From assembly GCA_024235895.1 (NCBI GenBank), contig JACKLM010000004.1:186001-250000 (forward strand): 64,000 nucleotides of DNA. Reading direction: 5' to 3'. The notes under the pieces were generated by a model. The model worked only from the letters and a program-made list of their open reading frames with translations, did no database searches and was not told the DNA's origin. The translations under genes and the position numbers were made by a program. This document shows, in pieces, positions 8,549 to 16,553 of this stretch; the first letter of the stretch is position 1; each line of letters begins with the position of its first letter. Origin of the DNA: Burkholderiaceae bacterium (GTDB lineage: Bacteria > Pseudomonadota > Gammaproteobacteria > Burkholderiales > Burkholderiaceae_C).

Positions 8549-9442
8549 ATGGCCGACCCCGCCGCCTTCACCAAGTTCGTTCCCGGACTCGATTTCCTGC
8601 AGGGTCTGGTCAAGCGCGGTGCCGGCGGCGTGCCGTCGATGAGCCAGTGGATCGCGCCGACGCTGGACCCGGCCGAGATCGACAAGCGCATCGGCGAGCT
8701 GCGCACGGTGCAGTTCTGGCTCGAGCAGAACGCCAAGCTGATCGCGGCGTCGATCCAGGCACTCGAGGTGCAGCGCATGACGCTGTCGACGCTGCAGACG
8801 ATGAACCTGCCGCTGTCGGCGCTGCGCGAGGCGATGACGCTGACGCCGCCGTCGGCCGACGCCTTCGCCGCCGCGGCCGCGGTGCCGGCCGCAGCCCCGG
8901 CAGGCCGCGCAGCCCCGGCGGGTTCGCGCGACGATGCGCACGAGCCGGACCGCAGCGACGACGAGCCCGACGAGGACCAGCCGCCGCAGGCTGCGCCGCG
9001 GGCGGCGCGTGCCACCGGCGCCGCACGCGGCTCGCGCAAGGCCAGGGCCGGCGGTGCCAAGGCCGGTGCGGCCGCCAGCGGCATCGACCCGATGCAGTGG
9101 TGGGGTGCGCTGACGCAGCAGTTCGGCGAACTGGCGGCGCGCGCGATCAAGGACGTGCCCGGGCTTTCCGCCGCCGCCGACGCCGTCGCCGCGGCGCGCA
9201 CGGGCCCTGACGCTGCCGGCGGTGCGCATGCCGGCGACGCGGGCGCGGGCCGCCGCGCCCCAGCCGCGCGCAGCCGGGCCGGCGGGGCCGGCGCGAGCGC
9301 CAAGTCCGGCAAGCGTCCGAGCGCCGGCGCGCGCAGCGCGGCGGGCAAGGGCGGTACGGGCGGCAAGGGCGGTAAGGGCGGCAAGGGCGGTACCAAGGGT
9401 CGGGTCCGCGCCAGGCGCGCGCGCACCGACGCGCGGCGCTGA
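8549..9442 (+). CDS. phaM: PhaM-type polyhydroxyalkanoate granule regulatory protein
   Basis: A 297-residue protein. Residues 1-95 match PhaM, which activates PHA synthase and tethers PHA granules to the nucleoid. The core includes FVPGLDFLQGL, NWIAPT-like QWIAPTLDP, and ELRTVQFWLEQNAKLI. The rest is an Ala/Gly/Arg/Lys-rich, low-complexity, histone-H1-like tail ending in KGG-type repeats, suited to DNA binding. The ribosome site AACGAGGA ends five bases before the ATG. The presence of phaM implies PHA storage in this organism. No phaC or phasin is next to it here. The tail is longer and more repetitive than I would expect for a typical PhaM, whose tail is PAKKA-like. Confidence 0.88.
   Translation: MADPAAFTKFVPGLDFLQGLVKRGAGGVPSMSQWIAPTLDPAEIDKRIGELRTVQFWLEQNAKLIAASIQALEVQRMTLSTLQTMNLPLSALREAMTLTPPSADAFAAAAAVPAAAPAGRAAPAGSRDDAHEPDRSDDEPDEDQPPQAAPRAARATGAARGSRKARAGGAKAGAAASGIDPMQWWGALTQQFGELAARAIKDVPGLSAAADAVAAARTGPDAAGGAHAGDAGAGRRAPAARSRAGGAGASAKSGKRPSAGARSAAGKGGTGGKGGKGGKGGTKGRVRARRARTDARR
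9361..9400 (+). repeat. Short tandem repeat coding GGK in the phaM tail
   Basis: Tandem 9-base units of the form GGC/T AAG GGC encode Gly-Lys-Gly repeats near the C-terminus of phaM. Because the unit is a multiple of three, copy-number change would lengthen or shorten the basic tail without a frameshift. Confidence 0.7.
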
Positions 9443-9540
9443 GCACGCTGCGTGCGCTGCGGGCGGACGCCGAGAACACCGCGGTCGAGCCGGGCGCAGC
9501 GCGCGCCGCCGCCGCATCGACGCCACCGGGATCGCTGAAG

Positions 9541-10722
9541 ATGGCACGCTTTCGCTGCGGGCACGCGACCCACCCCGACTGGCGCATGGCGGTGGCACTG
9601 GCGGCGGCGCAGCTCGACGCCGGCGCCGCCGGCGCCCCCGAGCCGACACTGGGTTTCGTCTACTTCACCGACGCCTACGTGGCGCATGCCGAGGAGCTGC
9701 TGCAGGCGCTGCGCCGGCGCTGGCCGCAGGTCGCCTGGGCCGGCTGCGTCGGCATCGGCGTCGCCGCCAGCGGGGTCGAGTATTTCGACGAGCCGGCGCT
9801 GGTGCTGATGCTGGCATCGCTGCCGCGCGGGCGCTTCGAGGTCTTCTCGGGCGCGCAGCCGATCCGGCGCATCGAGCCCTACGCCGCGCTCGTGCATGCC
9901 GACGCCGCCACCCCCGACCTGGCCGAGCTGATCGCCGAGATGAGCGACCGCACGACGAGCGGCTACCTGTTCGGCGGCGTGGCCGCATCGCGCGCCGGCA
10001 GCGTCCACCTCGCCGATGGCGTGTGGCGCGGCGGGCTGTCGGGGGTGGCCTTCGACGCCGACGTGCCGCTGGTGTCGCGCGTCACCCAGGGCAGCCAGCC
10101 GATAGGCCCGGCGCGCGTGGTCACCGCCGCCGAGCGCCACATCGTCGTCGAGCTGGACGGCGCGCCGGCGCTGCCGGCGCTGCTTGCCGACCTGGGCCTG
10201 CCGGGGCTGGACAACCCGCGCCAGGCGTTGCCGCGGCTGCGCGCGACGCTGGTCGGGCTGTCGGACGCCGATGCGGCGCCGCTGGGGCGCGGCGGCCAGT
10301 TCGGCACCGACACCCGGGTGCGGCACCTGATCGGGCTCGATCCCGCGCGCCAGGCGATCGCGGTCGCCGACCACGTCGAGCCCGGGATGCGGCTGGTCTT
10401 CTGCCAGCGCGACGTCGCCGCCGCGCGGCGCGACCTGGTGCGCATCTGCAGCGAGATCCGCGAGGAGCTCGCCCCCGAGACGCTGCACGCCGGGACCGCC
10501 GGCGACCCCGGCGATGGCGCCCGCGAGATGCTGGGCGCGATCTACGTCAGCTGCTCCGGCCGCGGCGGGCCGCACTTCGGCGGCCCGTCGGCGGAGCTGC
10601 AGATCGTCCGCCACGCGCTCGGCGACGTGCCGCTGGCCGGCTTCTTCGCCGGCGGCGAGATCGCGCGCCACCATCTGTACGGCTACACCGGCGTGCTGAC
10701 GGTCTTCACTGGCGAGAGCTGA
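9541..10722 (+). CDS. FIST N/C domain sensory protein
   Basis: A 393-residue soluble protein made of a FIST_N domain (about 25-215) and a FIST_C domain (about 220-375). FIST domains are predicted small-ligand sensors, often with amino-acid-like ligands, and usually sit next to signalling genes. Recognisable stretches are GFVYFTDAY, WAGCVGIGVA, GYLFGGVAASR and the C-terminal GGPHFGGPSAELQIVRHALG followed by LAGFFAGGEI. No kinase, cyclase or chemoreceptor is adjacent, so its partner is unknown. It follows phaM by 98 bases on the same strand. The start is the ATG giving MARFRCGHATH, the family-typical beginning. Confidence 0.87.
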   Translation: MARFRCGHATHPDWRMAVALAAAQLDAGAAGAPEPTLGFVYFTDAYVAHAEELLQALRRRWPQVAWAGCVGIGVAASGVEYFDEPALVLMLASLPRGRFEVFSGAQPIRRIEPYAALVHADAATPDLAELIAEMSDRTTSGYLFGGVAASRAGSVHLADGVWRGGLSGVAFDADVPLVSRVTQGSQPIGPARVVTAAERHIVVELDGAPALPALLADLGLPGLDNPRQALPRLRATLVGLSDADAAPLGRGGQFGTDTRVRHLIGLDPARQAIAVADHVEPGMRLVFCQRDVAAARRDLVRICSEIREELAPETLHAGTAGDPGDGAREMLGAIYVSCSGRGGPHFGGPSAELQIVRHALGDVPLAGFFAGGEIARHHLYGYTGVLTVFTGES

Positions 10723-10760
10723 CGCCCTTCTGTGCCCGATCGGCAAGGACGGGGTTGTCG

Positions 10761-10790
10761 GCGATCGGCCGCGACCGGCCGCGAACGGCC
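10761..10790 (+). repeat. Three tandem 10-bp units GCGANCGGCC
   Basis: Three perfect-length units differ only at the fifth base (T, C, A). They lie 38 bases downstream of the FIST gene stop. Each unit contains the core CGGCC. Function unknown. Confidence 0.7.
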
Positions 10791-10893
10791 TTCGCGGGCG
10801 CCTCGGCGCCGAGCGTCCGGTCGTGGTACCCGTCACGGGTCTTTGAGTGGCCGTGCGTGGCGTCATCCCGAGACCCTGCAGAGGCCTAGACTC

Positions 10894-10949
10894 CTCCCGC
10901 CTCCCGCCTCCCGCCCCCCGCCCCCCGCCCCCCGCCTCCCGCCTCCTGC
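10894..10949 (+). repeat. Eight-unit heptanucleotide tandem repeat (CTCCCGC)
   Basis: Eight contiguous 7-base units: three CTCCCGC, three CCCCCGC, one CTCCCGC, one CTCCTGC. The array ends 26 bases before the ATG of the crotonase gene, so it probably lies in the 5' untranslated region or promoter. Copy-number slippage would change spacing there. The rest of the 253-base gap after the FIST gene shows no other clear element. Confidence 0.85.
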
Positions 10950-10975
10950 CACCCACGCCGACACGGGACCGACCG

Positions 10976-11809
10976 ATGGACAACGACTTCTTCCGCCTGA
11001 GCACGGGCGACGACGGCATCGCCGAGCTGCAGCTGGCGCGACCCGACCGCATGAATACGCTCGGGCCCGCTTTCTTCACCGCGCTGCGCGATGCGGTCGT
11101 CGGGCTCGACGAGGCCGGCCGCACGCGCGTGCTCGTGATCTCGTCGACCGGGCGCCACTTCAGCGCCGGCATGGCGCTGGAGGTCTTCGCCAGCGAACTG
11201 GCGCTGCTGGACACCTCCAGCGCGCGCCGCCGGCTCGCCTTCCAGGACGGGCTGCGCAAGCTGATGCGCTGCCTGGACATGCTCGAGGAGGCGTCGTTCC
11301 CGGTGATCTGCGCGGTGCAGGGCGGCTGCATCGGCGGCGCGCTCGACCTGGCGGCGGCATGCGACATCCGTGTCGCCAGCGCCGACGCCTTCTTCACCGT
11401 GCAGGAGATCCACATCGGGATGGCGGCCGACCTCGGCGTGCTGCAGCGCCTGCCCAGGCTGGTGCCGCCCGGCGTCGCGCGCCAGATGGCCTACACCGGC
11501 GAGCGCGTCGACGCCGCGCGCGCGCTGGCCATCGGGCTGGTCAACGCGGTGCTGCCCGACGCCGACGCGCTGCACGCGCATGCGCTGGAGCTGGCGCGCC
11601 AGATCGCGGCCAAGTCGCCGCTGGCGATCGCCGGCAGCAAGCGCGCGCTGAACTACGCGCGCGACCACGGCGTGGCCGAGTCGCTGCAGCAGATGACGCT
11701 GCTGCAAAGCGCGATCTTCGACATCGACGAGATGCGGCGCGCGATCGAGGGCTGGAAGACCAAGGTGGACCCGGGGTTCGAGCCGCTGGCGCCGACGACC
11801 GGGGGCTGA
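10976..11809 (+). CDS. Enoyl-CoA hydratase/isomerase, dienoyl-CoA isomerase (ECH1) type
   Basis: A 277-residue crotonase-fold enzyme. The oxyanion-hole region is HFSAGMAL and GGCIGGALDLAAACDIR. The stretch VQEIHIGMAADLGVLQRLP aligns with mammalian ECH1, which carries catalytic Glu and Asp at the equivalent places, and KSPLAIAGSKRALNYARDH continues the match. The likely reaction is shifting a delta-3,5 to a delta-2,4-dienoyl-CoA during beta-oxidation of unsaturated acyl chains with odd-position double bonds. The assignment over a plain enoyl-CoA hydratase comes from that motif. It is a single gene preceded by the heptamer repeat and followed by a possible terminator. Confidence 0.88.
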   Translation: MDNDFFRLSTGDDGIAELQLARPDRMNTLGPAFFTALRDAVVGLDEAGRTRVLVISSTGRHFSAGMALEVFASELALLDTSSARRRLAFQDGLRKLMRCLDMLEEASFPVICAVQGGCIGGALDLAAACDIRVASADAFFTVQEIHIGMAADLGVLQRLPRLVPPGVARQMAYTGERVDAARALAIGLVNAVLPDADALHAHALELARQIAAKSPLAIAGSKRALNYARDHGVAESLQQMTLLQSAIFDIDEMRRAIEGWKTKVDPGFEPLAPTTGG

Positions 11810-11823
11810 TCGACGCCGGCGGG

Positions 11824-11849
11824 CCGGGGCGCGCCCGCCCATGCCCCGG
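11824..11849 (+). terminator. Possible terminator hairpin after the crotonase gene
   Basis: A 7-bp perfect GC stem (CCGGGGC/GCCCCGG) with a 12-base loop, 15 bases after the stop codon. The following bases are only weakly T-rich, so this may be a rho-assisted site. Confidence 0.35.
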
Positions 11850-11969
11850 GTTGTCACGACTGCTGCCGGCGCCGGGACTGGGGCACAGTCCGCGCCACGC
11901 GACCTGCGCCGCGGCTGGCGGCGTTGCGTGCGATCCCCATCGCCCTCCAACCTGTCCGGAGCCCCCTTC

Positions 11970-12998
11970 ATGAGCCGAATCGTCCTCACCGCCGCCCTCG
12001 CCGCGGCAGGCCTCCTCACCTCCCCCGCCGCGCTGGCCGGCAAGGATCTCGACGCGATCAAGTCGCGCGGCGCGCTGGTCTGCGGCGTCAACGTGGGCCT
12101 GGCCGGCTTTTCCGCGACCGACAGCCAGGGCAAGTGGACCGGGCTGGACGTCGACTACTGCCGCGCGCTGGCGGCGGTGATCCTCGGCGATGGCAACAAG
12201 GTGCGCTTCGTGCCGCTGACCGCGCAGCAGCGCTTCACCGCGCTGCAATCGGGCGAGATCGACGTGCTGTCGCGCAACACCACCTGGACGCTGACGCGCG
12301 ACGTGTCGCTGGGCCTGCACTTCGCCGGCGTGAGCTTCTACGACGGCCAGGGTTTCATGGTGCCCAAGAGCCTGAACGTGACGAGCGCCAAGCAGCTCAA
12401 GGGCGCGACGGTCTGCGTGCAGTCCGGGACCACCACCGAGCTGAACCTCACCGACTACTCGCGCGCCAACAACCTGCAGACGAAGCCGGTGGTGTTCGAG
12501 AAGCTCGAGGCGTCGACCGAGGCCTATTTCGCCGGCCGCTGCCAGGCCTACACGACCGACGCGTCGGGGCTGGCGTCGATCCGCAGCAAGGAGGCGAAGA
12601 ACCCGGCCGACCACGTCATCCTGCCCGAGCTGATCAGCAAGGAACCGCTCGGCCCGGCGGTGCGCCGAGGCGACGACGACTTCTTCGGCATCGCCAAGTG
12701 GACGCTCAACGCGCTGCTCGAGGCCGAGGAGTACGGCATCACGCAGGCCAACGCCGACCAGATGCAGAAGGACAGCAAGAACCCGGGCGTGATGCGGCTG
12801 CTGGGCGGCGGCACCGAGGATACCGGCAAGCTGCTCGGGCTGGACAAGAACTGGGCCCTGCGCGCGATCAAGGCGGTCGGCCACTACGGCGAGATCTTCG
12901 AGCGCAATGTCGGCGAGAAGACCCCGATCGGGCTGCCACGTGGCGCCAACGCGCTGTGGACCCAGGGCGGGCTGATGTACGCGCCGCCGGTGCGCTGA
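11970..12998 (+). CDS. aapJ: General L-amino acid ABC transporter, periplasmic binding protein
   Basis: A 342-residue periplasmic solute-binding protein. It has a Sec signal peptide (MSRIVLTAALAAAGLLTSPAALA, cleavage near residue 23) followed by a family 3 substrate-binding fold. The start LDAIKSRGALVCGVN, SRNTTWTLTRD and VCVQSGTTTELNL are typical of AapJ/BztA proteins that bind a broad range of L-amino acids. Permease and ATPase genes follow in canonical order aapQ-aapM-aapP. A hairpin in the 105-base gap before aapQ may raise the level of this binding protein relative to the permease. Confidence 0.93.
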   Translation: MSRIVLTAALAAAGLLTSPAALAGKDLDAIKSRGALVCGVNVGLAGFSATDSQGKWTGLDVDYCRALAAVILGDGNKVRFVPLTAQQRFTALQSGEIDVLSRNTTWTLTRDVSLGLHFAGVSFYDGQGFMVPKSLNVTSAKQLKGATVCVQSGTTTELNLTDYSRANNLQTKPVVFEKLEASTEAYFAGRCQAYTTDASGLASIRSKEAKNPADHVILPELISKEPLGPAVRRGDDDFFGIAKWTLNALLEAEEYGITQANADQMQKDSKNPGVMRLLGGGTEDTGKLLGLDKNWALRAIKAVGHYGEIFERNVGEKTPIGLPRGANALWTQGGLMYAPPVR

Positions 12999-13032
12999 GC
13001 CTGGCGTGAGCCGCGTCTGGCGGGCGAACCAG

Positions 13033-13069
13033 GGGCCGGTCGCACGCGCCGACGGCGCCCGGCCGGCCC
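13033..13069 (+). promoter_or_regulatory. Intercistronic hairpin between aapJ and aapQ
   Basis: A nested hairpin: outer stem GGGCCGG/CCGGCCC (7 bp) enclosing an inner GCGCC-GAC-GGCGC hairpin. It lies between the binding-protein gene and the permease genes. Such structures often protect upstream mRNA from 3' decay or attenuate read-through. The role here is inferred. Confidence 0.4.
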
Positions 13070-13103
13070 GGCCCGCCGCGCCTCGATTCACCCGCCGCCG
13101 CGC

Positions 13104-14288
13104 ATGAACGAACGCAGGCCGCCGCCGCGCAAGCGCGCCGCGTGGTCGTGGCGCAGCCGCGCCGTGCGCGGCCTCGTCTACCAGCTGCTGGCGCTGGCGG
13201 CGATCGCCGGCGCGGTCGGGTTCCTGGCCCACAACACGCAGGAGAACATGCGTGTGCGCGGGATCCAGAGCGGCTTCGACTTCCTCGGCCAGGCCGCCGG
13301 CTTCGACATCGGCGAGACGGTGGTCGCCTACGACCCGAGCCAGAGCTACGGCAAGGCGCTGTGGGTCGGCGTGCTCAATACGCTGCGCGTGGCGGTGATC
13401 GGCATCGTGCTGACGACGGTCATCGGCGTGCTGATGGGGGTCGGCCGCTTCTCGCACAACGCGCTCGTGCGCGGGATCTGCTACGGCTACGTCGAGCTGT
13501 TCCGCAACGTGCCGGTGCTGCTGCAGCTGCTGATGTGGTACCTGTTCTTCGTCGACGTGCTGCCGCCGCCGCAGGCGGCGTGGAACGCGGGCGACCTGTT
13601 CTTCCTCAGCAAGGGCGGTCTGTCGATGCCGTGGCCGGTGTGGGCGCCGGGCCACGCGTGGATGGCGCTGGGTGCGCTGCTCGGGGTCGTGGCCGGCGTC
13701 GCCTACCGGCGCTGGGCGCAGCGGCAGTTCGAGCTGACCGGGCAGGACCGCAACCGCTGGCTGCTGCCGCTGGCGGCGGTGCTGGTGCTGGCGGCGCTCG
13801 GATGGATGCTCGGCGGCGCGCCGCGCGAGTGGTCGCTGCCCGAGCAGCTCGCGTTCATGGTCGATGGCGGCGTGGCCGCGACGCCGGAGTTCATGGCGGT
13901 GCTGGTCGGGCTGGTGACCTACACCGGGTCCTTCGTCGCCGAGGTCGTGCGCGGCGGCATCCAGAGCGTCGGCCATGGCCAGACCGAGGCCGCGAGCGCG
14001 CTCGGGCTGAGCCGGCGCCAGCAGATGCGGCTGGTGATCCTGCCGCAGGCGCTGCGCGTGATCATCCCGCCGCTGACCAACCAGTATCTCAACCTGACCA
14101 AGAACTCGTCGCTGGCGGTGGCGATCGGCTACCCGGACGTGGTCTCGATCGCCAACACGACGCTGAACCAGACCGGGCGCGCGGTCGAGTGCATCGCGAT
14201 CATCATGATCGTCTACCTGAGCACCTCGCTGAGCACCTCGGCGCTGATGAACGCGTACAACCAGCGCGTGGCGATCAAGGAGCGGTGA
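13104..14288 (+). CDS. aapQ: General L-amino acid ABC transporter permease AapQ
   Basis: A 394-residue inner-membrane permease of the His/Glu/Gln/Arg/opine (HEAA) family, with a cytoplasmic basic N-terminus, a first transmembrane helix at about 25-45 and several more helices. The ATPase-contacting EAA loop reads TEAASALGLSRRQQMRLVILP. The long insertion between helices (about residues 150-250) is typical of AapQ/BztB. Only 12 bases separate it from aapM. Confidence 0.92.
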   Translation: MNERRPPPRKRAAWSWRSRAVRGLVYQLLALAAIAGAVGFLAHNTQENMRVRGIQSGFDFLGQAAGFDIGETVVAYDPSQSYGKALWVGVLNTLRVAVIGIVLTTVIGVLMGVGRFSHNALVRGICYGYVELFRNVPVLLQLLMWYLFFVDVLPPPQAAWNAGDLFFLSKGGLSMPWPVWAPGHAWMALGALLGVVAGVAYRRWAQRQFELTGQDRNRWLLPLAAVLVLAALGWMLGGAPREWSLPEQLAFMVDGGVAATPEFMAVLVGLVTYTGSFVAEVVRGGIQSVGHGQTEAASALGLSRRQQMRLVILPQALRVIIPPLTNQYLNLTKNSSLAVAIGYPDVVSIANTTLNQTGRAVECIAIIMIVYLSTSLSTSALMNAYNQRVAIKER

Positions 14289-14300
14289 GGGGCTGCGACG

Positions 14301-15404
14301 ATGGCCGATACCTTCACCCCGATCGCGCCGCGCCCGGCCCCGGTGCGTACCGAGGGTCTCGTGCCCTGGATCCGGCGCAACCTGTTCGGCGGCTGGAAGA
14401 GCGGACTGACGACCGCCGTGCTGGTCGGGCTGGCGCTCTACGTCCTGCCGGGGGCGGCCAACTGGGGCCTCGTGCAGGCCGTCTTCGGCGCCGATGCCGA
14501 CGCCTGCCAGGCCGCGCGCGGCAGCGGGGCGTGCTGGGGCGTGGTCACCGAGAAGTGGCGCGTGATCATCTTCGGCCGCTATCCGTTCGAGCAGCAGTGG
14601 CGCCCCGAGCTGGCCACCGCGCTGATGGTCGGCGCCCTGGTCGCCAGCTGCATCCGCTGGTTCTGGAGGCCCTGGCTGGTGCTGATGTGGGTCGCGGTCC
14701 TGGCCGCATTCTTCGCCCTGATGGGCGGCGGCGTGTTCGGCCTCGAGCCGGTGCGCACCGACCTGTGGGGCGGTTTGCCGCTGACGGTGATGCTGGCCAC
14801 GCTGTCGATCTTCGTGGCGTTTCCGCTCGCGGTGCTGGTGGCGCTGGGCCGGCGAAGCAACCTGCCCGCGATCCGGACGCTTTGCGTGATCTACATCGAG
14901 CTGATCCGCGGCGTGCCGCTGATCTCGGTGCTGTTCATGGCGAGCTTCATGTTTCCGCTCTTCATGCCGCAGGGCACGACGATCGACGTGCTGGTTCGGG
15001 TGCTGGTCGGCATCACGCTGTTCGCCGCCGCCTACATGGCCGAGATCGTTCGCGGCGGGCTGCAGGCGATCCCCAAGGGCCAGCTCGAGGCGGCGGCGAC
15101 GCTGGGCCTGGGCTACTGGCAGACGCAGCGCAAGATCGTGCTGCCGCAGGCGCTGGCGATGACGGTGCCGAGCATGATGAACAACTTCATCAGCATCTTC
15201 AAGGATACGTCGCTGGTGACGATCGTCAGCCTTTACGAGCTCACCGGCGCTCTCGGGCTGGCGCTCAACTCGGACGTCGACTGGCGGCCGTTCAAGATCG
15301 AGGCCTACCTCTTCATCACCGCGATCTACTTCGCGTTCTGCTTCTCGATGAGCCGCTACAGCCTGTGGGTCGAGAAGCAGGTGGCCGTGAGCCGCACCCG
15401 CTGA
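14301..15404 (+). CDS. aapM: General L-amino acid ABC transporter permease AapM
   Basis: A 367-residue inner-membrane permease that pairs with AapQ. A cytoplasmic N-terminus of about 35 residues ends in the family motif VPWIRRNLFGGWKSGLTT. The EAA loop is LEAAATLGLGYWQTQRKIVLP. It sits between aapQ and aapP in a tight operon (24 bases to aapP). No frameshift or oddity is seen. Confidence 0.92.
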   Translation: MADTFTPIAPRPAPVRTEGLVPWIRRNLFGGWKSGLTTAVLVGLALYVLPGAANWGLVQAVFGADADACQAARGSGACWGVVTEKWRVIIFGRYPFEQQWRPELATALMVGALVASCIRWFWRPWLVLMWVAVLAAFFALMGGGVFGLEPVRTDLWGGLPLTVMLATLSIFVAFPLAVLVALGRRSNLPAIRTLCVIYIELIRGVPLISVLFMASFMFPLFMPQGTTIDVLVRVLVGITLFAAAYMAEIVRGGLQAIPKGQLEAAATLGLGYWQTQRKIVLPQALAMTVPSMMNNFISIFKDTSLVTIVSLYELTGALGLALNSDVDWRPFKIEAYLFITAIYFAFCFSMSRYSLWVEKQVAVSRTR

Positions 15405-15427
15405 CCCTGCCCGAGCTGCGAACCGCC

Positions 15428-16171
15428 ATGGCCGAACCCATCATCCGTTTCGACAAGGTCAACAAGTGGTACGGCAACGCCTTCCACGTGTTGCGCGACA
15501 TCGACCTGTCGGTCGCCAAGGGCGAGCGCATCGTGATCTGCGGGCCGTCGGGGTCGGGCAAGTCGACGCTGATCCGCTGCGTCAATGCGCTCGAGGAGTA
15601 CCAGCAGGGGCTGATCACGGTCGACGGCGTGCCGCTGACCGACGACGTGAAGGCGGTCGAGCGCGTCCGGCGCGAGGTCGGCATGGTGTTCCAGCAGTTC
15701 AACCTGTTCCCGCACCTGACGGTGCTGGACAACCTGACGCTGGCGCCGATGTGGGTCGCGCACATGCCGCGCAAGGAGGCCGAGGCGCGCGCGATGCAGC
15801 AGCTCGAGCGGGTGCGCATCGCCGAGCAGGCGGCCAAGTACCCGCTGCAGCTGTCGGGCGGCCAGCAGCAGCGGGTGGCGATCGCGCGCGCGCTGTGCCT
15901 GACGCCGAAGATCATGCTGTTCGACGAGCCGACCTCGGCGCTGGACCCGGAAATGATCAAGGAGGTGCTCGACGTCATGATCGAGCTCGCCGGCCAGGGC
16001 ATGACGATGCTGTGCGTGACGCACGAGATGGGATTCGCGAAGGCGGTGGCCGACCGCGTGATCTTCATGGACCAGGGGCAGATCGTCGAACAGAACGAGC
16101 CGCACGCCTTCTTCAACGATCCGCAGAGCGAGCGCACGAAGGACTTCCTGGCGAAGATCATCGGGCACTGA
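15428..16171 (+). CDS. aapP: General L-amino acid ABC transporter ATP-binding protein AapP
   Basis: A 247-residue polar amino-acid ABC ATPase. Walker A is GPSGSGKST (39-47), the Q-loop lies in VFQQFNLFPHLTVL, the signature is LSGGQQQR, Walker B is IMLFDEPTSALDP and the switch His is in VTHEM. It energises the AapQM permease for uptake of L-amino acids delivered by AapJ. Last gene of the operon. Confidence 0.95.
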   Translation: MAEPIIRFDKVNKWYGNAFHVLRDIDLSVAKGERIVICGPSGSGKSTLIRCVNALEEYQQGLITVDGVPLTDDVKAVERVRREVGMVFQQFNLFPHLTVLDNLTLAPMWVAHMPRKEAEARAMQQLERVRIAEQAAKYPLQLSGGQQQRVAIARALCLTPKIMLFDEPTSALDPEMIKEVLDVMIELAGQGMTMLCVTHEMGFAKAVADRVIFMDQGQIVEQNEPHAFFNDPQSERTKDFLAKIIGH

Positions 16172-16553
16172 CGGGGCTTCTGGCTGTCGTGCCCGGGCTG
16201 CGTCGGTTCACGTTCGTGGCTGTCGCAACATCACACTTCGGTGTCTGGCGCGAGCCGAGGGCGGCGGGTGCCCTTCCCCTCCATGTCCCCCGGGCCGGGC
16301 TGCGCCCGCCCCTCCTCCTTTACTTACGGGGAAGGGCACCCGCCGCCCTCGGCGACACCCGCAGCGGTTTTCGACGGTCGAGTTCCACTTCGGCCTCCGC
16401 CGCGCGCACCGGCCGGCCCGCTGCCGGCTTCGCTGCGTCTCGCGTCGCACGCCTCCCGCGCGAGGGGGCATGGGGCTGGTCGCGAGGGCCGGAATCCGAC
16501 AAGCGGAAGCAGCGAATGCGGGCAGGCTTCGAGCGAACGGGTGACGGCCTGCC
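16172..16553. other. Intergenic region between convergent aapP and glcB
   Basis: A 382-base gene-free stretch between two convergent genes. It holds a long perfect inverted repeat (16254-16353) and, to its right, a run of about 150 bases with several short GC-rich repeats (CCGGCC, GCGAGG). I see no coding potential: open frames here are short and lack family resemblance. The arrangement suggests a dispersed non-coding repeat element inserted between genes. Confidence 0.6.
16254..16353. repeat. 26-bp perfect inverted repeat with 48-base spacer
   Basis: The arms are 16254-16279 and 16328-16353. They are exact reverse complements over 26 bases, with the core GGGCGGCGGGTGCCCTTCCC on the left. 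The spacer is pyrimidine-rich. With a loop this long it is a poor simple terminator, and it looks like a palindromic interspersed element or a small non-autonomous mobile element. No target-site duplication is evident. Confidence 0.8.

Noticed and set aside
7414..11415. Minus-strand open frame of 1333 codons across phaM, FIST and crotonase genes
   Set aside because: It runs antisense to several well-supported genes, has no family resemblance and is rich in Arg, Ala and Pro, as expected of a GC-rich shadow frame.
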